Source of the DNA: Porodaedalea pini
Lineage: Eukaryota; Basidiomycota; Agaricomycetes; Hymenochaetales; Hymenochaetaceae
Assembly (NCBI GenBank): GCA_002794775.1
Contig: NBAY01000018.1
Coordinates: 558,001-622,000, forward strand
Direction: 5' to 3'
Length of the DNA: 64,000 nt
In this document: positions 22,994 to 35,771 of the stretch, one piece after another
How positions within the stretch are numbered: position 1 is the first letter of the stretch
Layout: each line of letters opens with the position of its first letter
Notes under the pieces: model-generated
The model's input: only the letters and a program-made list of their open reading frames with translations
The model's database searches: none
What the model was told of the DNA's origin: nothing
Translations under genes and position numbers: made by a program

Positions 22994-23373
22994 TAGCTTT
23001 TTTTCGTCTCAAACCGAAGCACGTACTGGCAACATTCATTCGTTATGACAAGAGGCTACAGGACAGGAAACGATGCGATGAACGCGTGACAGGGAGCAAT
23101 CAACTTGAACAGGATGGAAGAGACAATGACTTCAAAGAGTTGGGAGCATGCAAACAACGATTTACTAAAGGTGCAAGAGCGATCGTAAGAAAAGAGGAGC
23201 GAATAAAGACGAAACCAGGACTAAAGCAAACATATAGTTAAGGAAAAGAAGAAATATAAAGGGTCGAACGAAGTATCGCGTTTTTGTCCGTTTCCAGAAG
23301 GTAAGAGAAAGAAAGCATTACCCTATTTAACGTTTATGAAAGCAAACGAGACAGTGTTCCCCTCTAGGTCGCA
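22994..23373. other. 3' flank of the RNA-binding protein gene
   Basis: Purine-rich on the plus strand. It is the likely 3' untranslated region of the minus-strand gene that ends at 23374. No separate gene is supported. Confidence 0.4.
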
Positions 23374-26300
23374 CTATGCGGTCGGGGATGCGGGGCTGTT
23401 CATCGATATTTTGAACTGCACGGAGCCGCTGCTATCGGTCATCTCTCCAGGAGAACGCGTCGCCTCCGTGCCGGCATTCCCATCCAGATGGAGAGAGGCG
23501 AGCGTCCCATTGAGATGCTGCAAAGTCTCTTGCTCTTTAGTGTTCTGCGCCGAACCTGTCCGCGTGGACGATGGGCGCGAAGGAGAACCATCGGTGCCGG
23601 ATCGTGCTGGAGTGCGGCTCGATTGGAAGGGCGTAGCCGAGTTGTTGAGGCTATAACCGAACGAATCGTGGTGCGACGGTGTTGTACTGCGACCAGGAGC
23701 ACCCGAACCGAAGTGAGTGGGAGACAAGCGATCATTGCCCCCAGGTGCGTTCTCAGCTAAATTCTTAGTATTACCACCGAAACGCTGAGGATGATTAGAC
23801 ATGCCCCTCAGGATGCTTTCTTTTGCCGAGCTGGATTCGCGATCCGCCACAATGCTGGCGACATAATTAGGATCTGGAGAAAATGGCGAGAATCCCAAGA
23901 AACGACTAGGGTTTTGTCCAGGGCTTACTCCAGCAAGGCGCCCGTCCTGGGATGGCATGGCAAATGCGTTATAGAAAGCGTTTTCAAATACGCCGTCACT
24001 ATTCCCGCTAGCCATTGTGGATAGTTGTCTGGCGGTCTGAGCGAGTTCAGAAGCGCTACTCGCCGTATCATCAACGTTTGTCCCCGTGAAGCCTCCGAAA
24101 CCGAACTTCCGCAGAAGTTCGAGGGCCTGCTCATGCGTCAACTGAATAGACCCATCCGAGGGGTGCGTCGGATCAGGCTGAGTTGCCTGTGCCTGAGCTT
24201 GAGCAGCAGCCTGAGCAGCCGCTTGTGCAGCTTTATCTGCAAACGGGTCAGCTGGACGGTTGCAGAAGAACTGAAATCGAATAGCTTACATTGACTTCTT
24301 CCCCAGCTCAACCTGATTCGGCTTCCACCAATAGGAAAACCCTGCATTCTCTCAATGGCCCTTTCAGCGTCTGCCTTCCTTACAAACTGGACAAATCCAC
24401 AGTGCTTTCCTGCAGGGACTTTGACCTGAAGAACATGTAAGCTACTCGTCGTATATGCATCGCGACTAATAGACGCACATAATGAATGTCACCAAACGGC
24501 GCGAAAAACGTGCGAAGAGTTTCCTCAGAGATGAGTGGCGAAAGACCTCCGACAAAGACCTTACATGGCGAAGTCAGTTCCCAGATCGTCTTACAAAACA
24601 TATCTAGACTTTGGCTTACAGTCGTATTATATGGATCCGTAGAGGTAAGCTGCTCGCCGTTCGGACCGATCAGATTTCCTAGGATTGCCCGAGCCTGCTC
24701 TTGATGCTTCCATGACTCATCGAGTTTCTGCTGATCCATGACTAGTGGTGCCGTAATCGAAGGCAAAACCTTCCCGCCCTGTTTCGGGTCGGCGAGATTA
24801 GCCCTGGCTATAAGCTGCGCAAGTGCGTCGAGAGTCATAGTTGGTGGTCCGCCAGTCGGAGAACTCGCTGACATAGAACTCGCAGTGGTCGATGCGGTCA
24901 TGGAGGGCATCGAGTTGGAGCTACCGATGGAAGAGCCAGAGCGGGAAGTCGCCACTGATGCAAGGCCGTTCGGACCTTGCGGCATGGCCTGATCCGCAGG
25001 AAATGCAGCGCCCACTTGGCCTTCTGGGCCACCACCAGGAGCTTTGAACTTGGCAGTCGCAGGAGAAATGCGCACTAGTTATTCGTGTAAATATTTTGTA
25101 GGATTCTAGTAAAGGGCGGACGTACTTGGACGGGAAAGACAGTATAAGCCGTGCATTTCGATGAGAGCTCGCTGCTGGTCTGTTTCGTCTGTAAACCTGA
25201 CAAAACCATATCCTCGAGAAACGCCGGTGACTGGGTCAAGCATAATCTTCGCGCTCTTGCAGCTATAGAACGGGCGAATGAACTTAGGCGCCCTGTCGTT
25301 CCTCAGCCCGAGAACAGGATTGCGGAAGACTGCTACCAAATCCGAATTTGAAGTCTCCGGCGCCAAATCTCCAACGAAGATACTGTACTCTTTCTGCCCT
25401 TGACCACCGGCGGCGGCAGCGCAAAGTGGTGTTTCAACAGTGACACTAGGCGGGAACGACTGGGTGGCAGGACTCGGCGATGGTGAGGATGCCCAGTTGA
25501 GGACAAAGGGCTTAGTAGAGTTAGGTAGAATAGGCTGCGTGCCACCCGAAACCGTGTTGTTGATATGAGAAAGGACGGTGGCTGCATGCTGCGGTGTCGG
25601 GAATGTAAGAAAGCAATACCCAGGGTTATTCGCCTGCTGGCCAGTGACAGGGTCCGCTGGAGCATGAGGAATCTTGACGGTCACTTGCTCCCAACCCATG
25701 AGATCGCAAACCTGCTTAGCATATTCTTCGTCCATCCAAGGCTCGAGCTCGCCCCACCAGAGAGTGGAACGTGACGCGGTTTGTTTGAGCGAATGCTGAG
25801 GACTCAGAGGAGACCGCGCGATAGGAAAGGTCGTGTCAATATTCCCGGGTGGCAGCGACGCGAGCGGTGCTGGAGTGACAGGAATAGTCGCGGTGGATGG
25901 CGGCTGAAGCAGTGGATCGGAGCTATCACGCAAGAAGTCGGTCGAGTAGAGGGAGTATAAGGAGTTACCACCGTTTGCGAGACCACTCGCTGTGGAGAAA
26001 GACGCGCGATGGTTGTGGTTGAAGGGAGAGACGGGACTCGACGCTGCTGCCACCCGACCACCGTTACCGTTCGGGGATTGTGTATGTCTGTTTGTGACGC
26101 CGTGTTGGTCAGTGGACGGAAGTGGTGGAGTTGGTCTGGTCCATAATGTGTCCAAGCTATGCGCGTGCAGCGTCCGATCTGGCTGCGGATACGTCCACCT
26201 GTCTGCCCCTGGCCCCAAATCCTCGTACTGACTCTGCTGCTGCTGCTGGAGTGCAGACAGCGTCCGCTGGTAATCGATGTGCCCCGTCGGCGAGGTCATA

Positions 26301-26413
26301 GAAGAACGGCGCTCTGAGGCGATGGAGGCGGGGAAGTGTCGTGAGTCGTACACCCGAGTGCGCTGTGAGTCAATCGCAGCCACCGAGTGCTCTGACAGTT
26401 CGTATCGGGACAT
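23374..26413 (-). CDS. csx1: Three-RRM RNA-binding protein, Csx1/NGR1/NAM8 type, 940 aa
   Basis: Exons on the minus strand: 26413-25126, 25074-24620, 24559-24479, 24425-24290, 24236-23374, with introns of 51-60 bp. RRM1 opens with TLWWGELEPWMDEEYAKQV. RRM2 opens with EYSIFVGDLAPETSNSDLV and contains the RNP1 GVSRGYGFVRF. RRM3 opens with KVFVGGLSPLISEETLRTFF (spliced from DPYNTT to VFVGG), followed by KHCGFVQFVRKADAERAI. A Gln/Ala repeat and a long Ser/Pro/Gly-rich tail follow. The order and sequence of RRMs match the fungal Csx1/NGR1/NAM8 group, which bind mRNA and influence its stability (or splicing for NAM8). The N-terminal 230 residues are low-complexity with a Gln run. Which of the three yeast relatives it matches best cannot be decided by eye. 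Confidence 0.92.
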
Positions 26414-28226
26414 TTCCTGCTGTAACACAGTCGTGGCTGGCTATAAAAAATAGGTATAGAGTATAGAGACGTTAAGAGGGGGTGAAAGTATTTTTACGGG
26501 GTTTGGAGGGTTAAATACCGACGTTTCGAGCGGTGCAAAGGGAATAGAAGGGGACTTCGAAAGCGCAACGAAATAATAGGTAGGTCAGTAAGGTTGGAAG
26601 ACGAAAGAGGCGACAGCGGATACGTGGATAAAAGCAGGGATGAACGAAGCGAAAACAGAGGACAGAGGACGGGTCAGAGCTAACGTGAAGGTCGACAGCG
26701 AGACAATGGAGAGGACGGAAAGGAACGAGAGGGAAAGCAATTAGCTAGCGGACAGGAATCTGGCAGCGTCAGCGAATCGAGGGAGGGAAGGCCTCGCGAC
26801 AGACGATAGTAGTTGGATTTTATACTAAGCAAGATTCCCTGGAGATGGTCGGGGGGAATGGGGGACAAGGAGCGGGGCGACTCAGAACAAATCGCGCCAA
26901 TTAACGGTCAACTCCGCAACATCGTGGCAACAATTTACCCGATCTGATTTCCCTCGTTAAGGGCCCTGTTGCCGAGGCACGGAGTCCATCGATTGAAATG
27001 AACAGAAACAGATGGAGTTTATCCAGGTGGACATCAAAGGCGGTGAGTTTGAGTTTCCCCGTTGCTGAACGCTTTGACCGACTATATGCAGTCCTCTGTG
27101 GGTCCGTATTACTTAGGCTCGCGGCGCCTATCGTCATGGACCCTCAAAGCCATAGTGAATGTTCTACAACTATTCTGGATTGCAAGAGGCACCTTGACTG
27201 CACAGATGAGATTCCACCTGTTTTCAACTTCGGCCTAGCCGAAATGCTAAATATCAGCTGCTCTTTCAAAATTTATACTCCATATCTATACAAAGAAATT
27301 ATTTACCCATATTTCAGTAAGCCAAAACGCTAGTACTAGTACTGGCAAAGCTGTACACAATTATTTTCCGAACTAGATTTGAGTCGAATCAATATTACCA
27401 AGTTGATAAAAGAGACTTCAGCCGACGGCTTCCTATCGATGCTTCGTCTCAAAGAATCACGATTGCTGTGCACCCGAACATTCTTTATTTCCTCTCGACT
27501 CTTCGCTCCTCTCTGCTCCTCTCTGCCTCCTAATAACCCAGTTAAAATATTCAGAAAAAAAAAAAGAGAAACTGCATTCAACTCTCCCATCGGTTCAAAA
27601 GCCAAGGCGCTTCCAGCCACACGCCGTGCGTTCGAACAATCCAACAACGTCCCATTCTAGAACACCGGAGCTTCCAAAACGGTGCAGATCGTCCATTGTC
27701 CGTACCGCTTACTTAGAGCTACGGGCCGCGAATGGCGCGTCCCGGGTGCCCGAGGAATGCCAACGCCGATCTCGATTCCGATCCACTCCTGCTGATACGC
27801 ATCGCATAAGGGCACCATCAGCGTCACGGGTTTGTTGTAGCACAGCGATCTCGAGACAGAACTCTGAACTCAATCTGTGCATCGAGCTTCGGACGCTCAA
27901 TCCGTGACTTCATCTCTTTGTCCTCCGCTGGACCCGCTTTCGATGCACGATAGAAATAACTATCATTACGTGGTCAGAGTCAGTCAGAGAAGAGATGATA
28001 CACAGGCTACAGTAACAAGCAAAAACATACATAAAGCAGGCGTGGTAGAAATCCGAAAAGCGTAACAGAACATCAGATACATGAAAGAGAAATAATAAAA
28101 AGCGACCATGAAAGGCGGAAGGCTGCTAGATAAACAGAACGCATAATGGGCTTAACCCGCCCGGTGGTATCTCTCTGACGACTCAAAACAGGGTCACGAA
28201 ACAAACATGTCAAGGCACGCATCCGC
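26414..28226. other. Intergenic between the RRM gene and stomatin, no supported gene
   Basis: The left part is the promoter and leader of the minus-strand RRM gene (GA-rich on plus, so CT-rich on the transcribed strand). From 27000 to 28200 there are only frames of 60-110 codons without motifs or good splice pairs. The right end is the stomatin 3' flank. Confidence 0.45.
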
Positions 28227-29737
28227 CTACACATCCGCAATGCTGCTCATGATACCTACACGCGACACCGCGCCCGAGCCGCCATCCGAGGCCTCCTCGC
28301 GCAGATAGTTGCTCGGACCCGCACCACTGCCACTGCCGCCTGCGACCTGTCCAATGACGTCGCTCTGCAGCTGCATTGGCACGAATACGACCTTGCTGGA
28401 CGCTGTCTTCGCCATCACCTGCAGCGCCTCGAGCTGCCGGATCTGCATCGCGGCGGGGGACGCGAGGATGTCGGCTGCCTGTCGCATGAGGCGAGCAGCG
28501 TCGACCTCGGCGCGGGCGGCGATGACCTTGGACTCTCCGATACGCTTCTGCTGCGCAGCTGAAGAGAGCGAGGTGGCAACTTCAGGCGAGAAGATAATGT
28601 CTTTAATACTAGTAAAGAGAGGACGATTAGTAAACAAGGCTCAAAAAGGTATGGTGAAAGATGGATGATACTCACAGTATGCCTTCAATCGCCACACCCC
28701 ATTTCTAAAATGGAAAATTTATCAACATATCTTCTGACGAACAAAAATAAATAAAAAACGCACGTCTGCAACATCGCCAACGATCTCAGCAATCTCAAAG
28801 GCAATAGCCTCCCTCTCAGTAACTACACTCTGCACAGCACGCGCACCAACAACGTGTCGGAGCGTGGTCTGCGCACGCTCAATGAGCGCCTGGCGCAAGT
28901 CCGTGATACCAAAGGCCGCACGGTACGGGTTAGTGATCTGGAAATAGATGACCGAGTCACTATGCACAGCAAAAATAGTCAGTGACCTATAAATAACCTA
29001 CTCTGAAGGCAAGACGTACATCTCTACGTTGACGTTGTCTCGTGTAATGACCATCTGTCTTCCAATGGAGCTGATTTGAATCTTGACGTCGACAATGCGC
29101 AGCGACTCGGTGCAGACATTGACTCGGACCAGGCCAGGGTCGACTGCCTTGTAGAACTTTCCGAAACGTGATACGAGACCGACCGCGCCTAGACAGAGGT
29201 CAGCCTCCCACTTGGTCATGAGCAAGTTTAGAACATACCTTGGTTGACACTCCTGAAAGGGTTTGGGCACGGGCAGCACGGGAATGCACCAATGAAACCG
29301 ACACAGTCGCCCAGAACATTCAACAGTGAGCCGTAGACCCCGTGAGTAACCTGTAGGTTTGTAAGATACCACAAGAAACAAAATCATCATGCAAAACACA
29401 CATCTCCGACTCCCATATCTTGCGCATAGGATTGCTATAAATAAGAGCATAAGTGAGAGCATTCACTGCATTGTGTAAACCTTTAGCCATACCTGCATCT
29501 CACTACGCTTGAGCGGCTGCACCGTAATGATGGTCCTGTCGCCCTGTCTCCTAGGGCCTGTTGCAGGGTGGTCGCCAGTCACTACGAACACAATAATCAT
29601 TTAGTCCCCCGCCACGCAGAAACTGGAACTGGAGACTCACCGGGCGGGGCATCATGGTCAACGACGTTCCCACGGAACGAGTTTTCACTCGGCGACGGGT
29701 TGCGGTCCTTGCGGTCGACAGTGCCGTTGGCAGACAT
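28227..29737 (-). CDS. Stomatin-family SPFH/band 7 protein, about 370 aa, eight exons
   Basis: This is a membrane scaffold protein that oligomerises in cholesterol- or ergosterol-rich membranes. The start is MSANGTVDRKDRN at 29737. A hairpin membrane region follows, with a Cys cluster suited to palmitoylation (GFIGAFPCCPCPNPFRSVNQ). The SPFH domain then runs from GAVGLVSRFGKFYKAVDPGL through VDVKIQISSIGRQMVITRDN, DSVIYFQITNPYRAAFGI, RQALIERAQTTLRHVVG, VVTEREAIAFEIAEIVGD, KWGVAIEGI and KDIIFSPEVATSLSSAA. A coiled-coil type stretch (ESKVIAARAEVDAARLMRQA) and a Gly/Ser-rich tail end the protein at 28227. Introns are short with canonical ends. Family assignment is firm; the exact orthologue is not. 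Confidence 0.93.
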
Positions 29738-31082
29738 GTTTTCTGAGGACTAGGGAGTGAACAGATGTAGGCGGGGAGGGGCAGGAGATAGTGGGCGGAG
29801 GAAGAGGGACTGTCGCGGACGTCGGGTTTTTATTGCTGTGAAACGACGACTGCGGGTTGATGAGCGTGACCCCGTGGGTGCTGTGAACGTTGGAAACGCC
29901 CACTTGAGACAGAAGGAGCTCGGGCCTAACCGTATGAACCTTGAATGATTGGCGCCGACGCGTCCAGCCACGCGACGCACTCACATCTTCCCGCGCCCAA
30001 TTTGCAGTGCAAAGCGTGCGGCGAACGAGTTATTATCTGTGTACTTGTTCTCATATTGCACTGACCAGCACTGCAAGCAACTACCTGCAAATAGTTACTC
30101 GTACTATTGGAGATGTTTTTCCAAGCATAACTGAGACGAACGGGACAGCTTTCATTTCCGCTTCCTCCAAGTGTAATGTAAATTATATTGATCATGAGCT
30201 CGGAACTCCGTACAGTACATGTGATCATCAGCTCTCCTCGGAGCACAGCGCTGTAGGATCACTGCGAGTGCGTCATATGTATATGCTGTGATCGCGGTGC
30301 GCAAAGAGCTTGTTATGCCATCGTAGAGACTATAGGAATTTACGAGTGCTCTCATATGCTCAAACCTTTGATAACTGCGCCTATACGACCTTGATCGTAG
30401 GTTTACGGTACCATCAGATGAGTCGCAAGCATGCGCAGCATCAGCAGGTCTTCGAAGATTATGTAGTACACTGGTGCTCACAACCAGGACATTAACTCCA
30501 ATAAAAGCGCTCTGTAAATCCGCCAATCCCGATTACACGACTCACAGATAAATATAGAGCGCCTTCCTTTTCGCGCAGTCTGAGGCATTTGCGCTAGACG
30601 GTCGACGCCAACACGGGGCGCTCCATGAGTACATGCTGTCATGCGTACGGACCATGGAGCCTCCCGAGCTGCGCGGCCACAGAACTCTTCGGCCAGCGCG
30701 CATGTCTCTAAAATGCATTCAGATTGCAGCATTCGCGTAGCAGGGACACCATACTCCACTGATATTGATTTAGTTTGAGATGTTCGTTTGAGGTAGTCGA
30801 ATGGAAAAATTCCAAGTCATTTGAGCTTCAGAATTGGATATAACTTGAATCAGAGAAGAGGACAGCTGGATTGACGGGAGCCCGCTGGCGAGGAAAGACG
30901 GTTGAGGCGTTCCGTTGCCCACGCGTATGGAGTGAGAACAAGAAACAGAAGAAATGCCGAGGAGTGCCGATGGATCACGTGAAACAACCACGTGAGCTAC
31001 GCGTCGGCACACACGTGTTCAAATCGTTCATCCTCGATTTCGACTCCAGGACCTGGATTGTCAGCAAAAGCCGGGGGAAAAA
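29738..31082. promoter_or_regulatory. Divergent intergenic region between stomatin and the THYN1-like gene
   Basis: About 1.3 kb. The frames here are short and unsupported. It must contain both promoters, but I recognise no specific site. The final 200 bases before the THYN1-like ATG stay open in another frame (30871-31083) with no motif. Confidence 0.35.
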
Positions 31083-32600
31083 ATGAAGTACTGGTTGATG
31101 AAAGCAGAGCCGAACTCGCGCATCGACAAAGGAAAAGACGTCAAGGTATGTGTATTTTTTTGACCTAATACCAGTAATACTCCAATCCGAGTCGAAGTAA
31201 TTTCGCATATTACGGCCAAGCCTTCGTTGGGTGCTCGCTTCTCACTTTCAATATTACTTATACTAATATTAATGCCTTTTTTGTGTTATAAATATAGTTC
31301 AGCGTAGATGACTTCGAGTCCGTGCAGACAACGGCCTGGGAGGGCGTCCGAAACCACGAGGCAAAGAAACTCATGCAGTCCATGAAGGTCGGAGACCAGG
31401 TCAGTAATGGACCTCAAAAGTGTTCTATCTAATACTTATCTCATCTTACTATCACCTCGCAGGTCCTTTTCTACCATTCAAATTGCAAGAACCCAGGTAC
31501 ACTTCATCTTCCAACTGAGTGATACCTCTTGGCGCTCATTACCCGTGCTTCCTCGATATTAGGCGTCGCAGGTTTCGCTGAGGTATTTGATGCCTTAATG
31601 ATCATTGACTCAAGTCATCATCTTCCTTTGTCCTAGGTTTCGAAGGAGGCGTACCCGGATTGTGAGCTATTCATCAAACCCAAATATACATCGCCTTTAA
31701 TTGTTGACTGCCTTGATACAATGATAGACACCGCTTGGGATCCGTTCGTTGTCCCTCATCGCATTAAACGAGTTTAGAAACTGAGTTTTATCGAAGGGAA
31801 CATCCATACTACGATGCTGTACGTCTTAGTCCATACTAATAGCTCTTTATATATTTCTATGCATGTTTCATGACACAGCGTCCGCATACCAGAAATCGGA
31901 CAAAGACTCGCCGAGGTGGTTCATGGTCGACGTGACCTTCGAGGCACGCACCGCACACCCGGTCCCGCTCTCGCTCTTTAAGCGCATTGCGAATGCTCCG
32001 ACCGACAAGCCGCCCGCAGACGTGGCATACATCGGCGAGGAGGGTATGCGCGCGATTAAAGGCATGTTCTTGCAAAAATCATCTGCGCGATTTCATAATG
32101 CGGACAGACTAACGAGGTTGGAATGTAGACATGGCTCTGATCAAACGCGGAAGACTTAGTGTGCAGCCTGTCGAGGAGGACGCGTGGAAAGTCGTGCAGC
32201 AGCTCGCCGAGAAAGGTGGTTGGGACGAGGAGGCTCCGACTGCCGCTAGCGACAGCAGCATAAACAAAGGCAGGAAACGGAGGAAAGGAGCGAAAGATGG
32301 TTCAGAAGACGCATCAAGTACTCCCAAGAGAAAGGCAAAAGGTATGCCCGTTGTATTCAGTTCTAGTCCATACCCTACTTTCCTCGGGAATCATGTTCCT
32401 CACGGTTTTGATCGTGCAGCACGGGTGCGGGGAAAGCACCTGAGTCCAAAACAGATGATGGCGAGGAGAGAGGCTCAGGAGATGAGAAGGCTGAGGAAAC
32501 AAAGACTCGATCGAAGAAGCGGAAGGCAGACGCGGTCGACAAGCGTGAGAGTGGCGAAGACACGCCTGGGTTGAGGAGGTCAACTCGGAGCAAACGGTGA
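31083..32600 (+). CDS. THYN1: THYN1-like EVE-domain protein, about 275 aa, ten exons
   Basis: EVE domains belong to the PUA superfamily and are thought to bind modified bases in DNA or RNA. Exons: 31083-31145, 31298-31399, 31463-31496, 31563-31582, 31637-31661, 31728-31743, 31797-31818, 31893-32061, 32129-32341, 32437-32600. Motifs: KYWLMKAEP start, [63 protein letters not shown] and [17 protein letters not shown]. Intron 8 (32062-32128) starts with GC, not GT. After the EVE domain there is a charged tail with likely nuclear signals ([27 protein letters not shown]). The last intron is uncertain: the CAG acceptor at 32418-32419 would give a different, Arg-rich ending at 32574, whereas an AAG acceptor at 32436 gives the Glu/Lys tail chosen here. 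Confidence 0.85.
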
Positions 32601-33522
32601 TATGATGCCTGTATCGTCTTAATTTGAAAAAGGTGCTTAGTCTATTGATGACTCGACGAGAGATTCTCAATTCGATTTTTTTCAAACAAGCACACTCGCA
32701 TCCCAGCCAGTTTCAGCTACTCGTATTTTTTTTCGCGGGGTTTCTTGGCCTCTGGGAACGAAACATACGAAGCACAATCATGTTTTCCCACAAGTCGGAG
32801 CAACCTGTGATTCAGTCAGAGTGTTCAAAAAGCTCAGACATTTGTATATGCCACTTTAATATTTTCATACATGCCGGAGTATTCATCTGGCGTTCAACGT
32901 CGTGTAAAGTGAGATTTGAGCGGATTACCATATTTGGAACTACACGCCTCAGCGTCGATCCAGCTTGAAGTGAACTTGAACTTGAAGGCAGCAACCATCC
33001 TCTCGCTTTCAGACGCCATTGGGACGAGATTCGCCGACATCTCAACTCCGTGTTCTGCCCCAGCTTATCATACGCTTGATCCACGTGAAGTGGATTCTTG
33101 GACCGATTGTGCTTCTGTTGCTATAAATGCAACATATAGCGGACCTGCACATGTGGAACGACCTTCGCAGCCATGCTCGCGGAACCGCCTTCTCCCTCTC
33201 GCCACCTCGAGAACGAACAGCTGAACACAGGAAGGCTGCTCAGTGCGCATGCATCCAGGTGGTATCTCTCGTGAAAGCATAGAATCGGCCCGTCCATAGG
33301 TGTTTGCACGTCTTCCAGGTCAGACTCTGGCGAGCAACATATCGGACCCGCCGCAGAATTCTTCTTCCATACTTCTTTGGCCTCATCATGCGTGCGTTGT
33401 CTTATCTTAGCTTCTCCCGCATGCTACGTAGCTTATGGGTGCTGTAAGTAGAGCTCGTTGTGTGCGGATGATGTCTAGAGCTCGAGTGGGTCCTCCCTTC
33501 AGAGCTCCATCTTGCTCCCGAC
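32601..33522. other. Intergenic, no supported gene
   Basis: This holds the 3' flank of the THYN1-like gene and the promoter of the S28 peptidase gene, which is read the same way. Frames are short and mutually overlapping; no motif is seen. Confidence 0.45.
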
Positions 33523-35771
33523 ATGCTCAGTCGCTTCGCACTTCTTCTCGCAGCAGCCGTCTCCGCTCGGACTCTTAGACTAAAAGATGGGAGAGCACAC
33601 GGAAATATGATGACCAGTGCGGTCGTGCCAATCGTCGAGTTCAGCAACGCCGACATCCCTGTCACTAGTCGGAATGGGACCGAGTTGCCGCCGTACAACA
33701 CGACGTACTATTTTGACCAGCTCATCGACCATGATAATCCAAGTCTCGGAACATTTAAGCAGCGATTCTGGCATACCTATGAGTTCTATGAGCCCGGTGG
33801 TCCAATTATCCTCATGACTCCTGGGGAGGCCAACGCTGCGCGTGAGTAAATCTGATTTGCGCTTTTTTTCTTCTTGATTTTTAAACTTTCTTCCGATTTA
33901 TCAGCGTATACTGGCTACCTCACGAATGTAACGATCAATGGACTCATCGCACAGCAACAGAATGGATCGACGATTGTCCTGGAGCATCGTTATTACGGCC
34001 TCTCCAATCCATTTGATAACCTTAGCGTTGTCAGCCTGAAGTACCACACAATACAACAGGCCATCGACGATCTCGTCTATTTCGCTCAAAATGTGCAGCT
34101 TCCCATGCCAGGCGGCAGCGATTTGACACCTGACAATGCACCCTGGATCCTGATTGGAGGGAGTTACAGCGGTCAGCTCTCTCGTCTGCAAACTTCCACT
34201 TTTAATATTAATGTTGAAATTAATTTATAGGCGCGCTGACCGGCTGGACTATGGTCAAGTATGTCTTCTGTTTATGCATAATCCGCGGATATTGTATTCA
34301 CATCCTGCTTTACTCTCAGCAAGCCGGACGTGTTCTTCACGGGCTACGCTTCTTCCGCCGTCGTAGAATCAATCATCGATTTCTGGCAGTACTTCGACCC
34401 CATCCGCCAGTTCATGCCTGCAAACTGCTCTGCTGACGTGCAGGCCGTGATCGCGCACATAGATGAGGTCTTTACGACGGGAACGCCCGCACAGATCGAC
34501 TTCGTCAAAAGTAATTTCGGATTGGGCAACATGACACACTTGGACGATGTGGCTGGAGCCCGTTAGCCTCTCCATATTCTGTATCCTGTTTGCTAGAGTA
34601 ACTGAGCTGACATTTTGCAGTACGAAACAACCTATGGGACTGGCAGAGTCTCTCTCCGACGTCCGGCCCAGGAGCGCAGTTCTTTGATTTCTGTGACGCC
34701 CTCGAGGTGAAGAATGGCGTCTCGGCTGGTGCGAACGGCTGGGGTGTCGACCATGCCTTGACCGCATGGGGTGCATACTGGAACTCAACCTACTATGCAA
34801 TAAGTAGGTTCCTTGTTTTCTTCGAGTAACCCTTATTCCTCATCGTGACTATTTTTCGTTAGTTTGTGGCGACCTGGATGCAGTGTACGTATATATACGA
34901 GAAAGACGAGGGTGACTTGACTGAAATCTTCGTAGGACTTGCTTGGGGACGTATGATCCGACGCAGGAGTTCTGGACTGACACAAGGTAAGATTGCATTG
35001 TTTCTTTACAGGTTTATTCTTTGTTACTTACATTGTATCTTCCAGTATTGATAATGCAGGACGTTCATGGATGTGGATTGTGTAAGCATGCCTGCTTAGA
35101 ATCCAGATGGGAATTGACGCTGCTTGCCATAGTTGCAATGAAGTCGGATTTTTCCAAGAAGGAGCGCCTGAAGGGACCCCTACAGTTGTTACACGGTTGG
35201 TCCAACCCGCTTATGACGAGGTTCGTTGCTTTGCCTTCATTTCAGACAGAACCGTACCAAGATAATCCTGTCCACGGCAGCGTCAATGCACATACTGGTT
35301 CCCAGAGGCATTCAAGACGCCGCCCACCCCGGATGTCAATGCTACTAACAAGGCTTACGGCGGCTGGGATCTGAACGTCGACCGTCTGTTCTTCGCCAAC
35401 GGGCAGCGTAAGTTCATACGTTCTATGAACCAACAAACCAGAGTTCAGATTTATTTTTATTTTTAAAAATAGGCGACCCGTGGCGCGATGCGACGGTCTC
35501 CTCCGACTTCCATATGCGACAAAGTACGAGCACGCAGCCCATCGCGGTTGGCGACGGCTTCCACTGTTCCGACCTGAGCGCCGCAGCTGCCACCGTTGAC
35601 TCGACTATCGCTGCAGTCCAGAACGAGGCGCTGGCGAAGATGCGAACGTGGCTCAGCACTTGGAGCGCGTCGGCGAAGCATAAGAGACGCGACGTGACTG
35701 TCGCACCTTCTGGAACAGCAAGAACTAAGCCTGTGAATGTGTGGCTTAGAGGCGCTGCGGTGGTGTCGTGA
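33523..35771 (+). CDS. Secreted serine peptidase, S28 family (prolyl carboxypeptidase-like)
   Basis: S28 enzymes cleave after proline near chain ends and are usually secreted or lysosomal. The start MLSRFALLLAAAVSARTL is a good signal peptide. The protein continues with YYFDQLIDHDNPSLGTFKQR, GGPIILMTPGEANA, TIVLEHRYYGLSNP, and the nucleophile motif ILIGGSYSGALTGW (split by an intron). It then shows PDVFFTGYASSAVVESI, SWMWIVCNEVGFFQEGAP, WDLNVDRLFFANGQRDPWRD (the Asp region) and GDGFHCSDL (the His region). I could join all exons without a frame break, including CxxEVG across two introns and RQCTYWFPEAFK after a CAG acceptor at 35279-35280. Several NxT/S sites fit secretion. About 530 residues, normal for the family. 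Confidence 0.92.
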
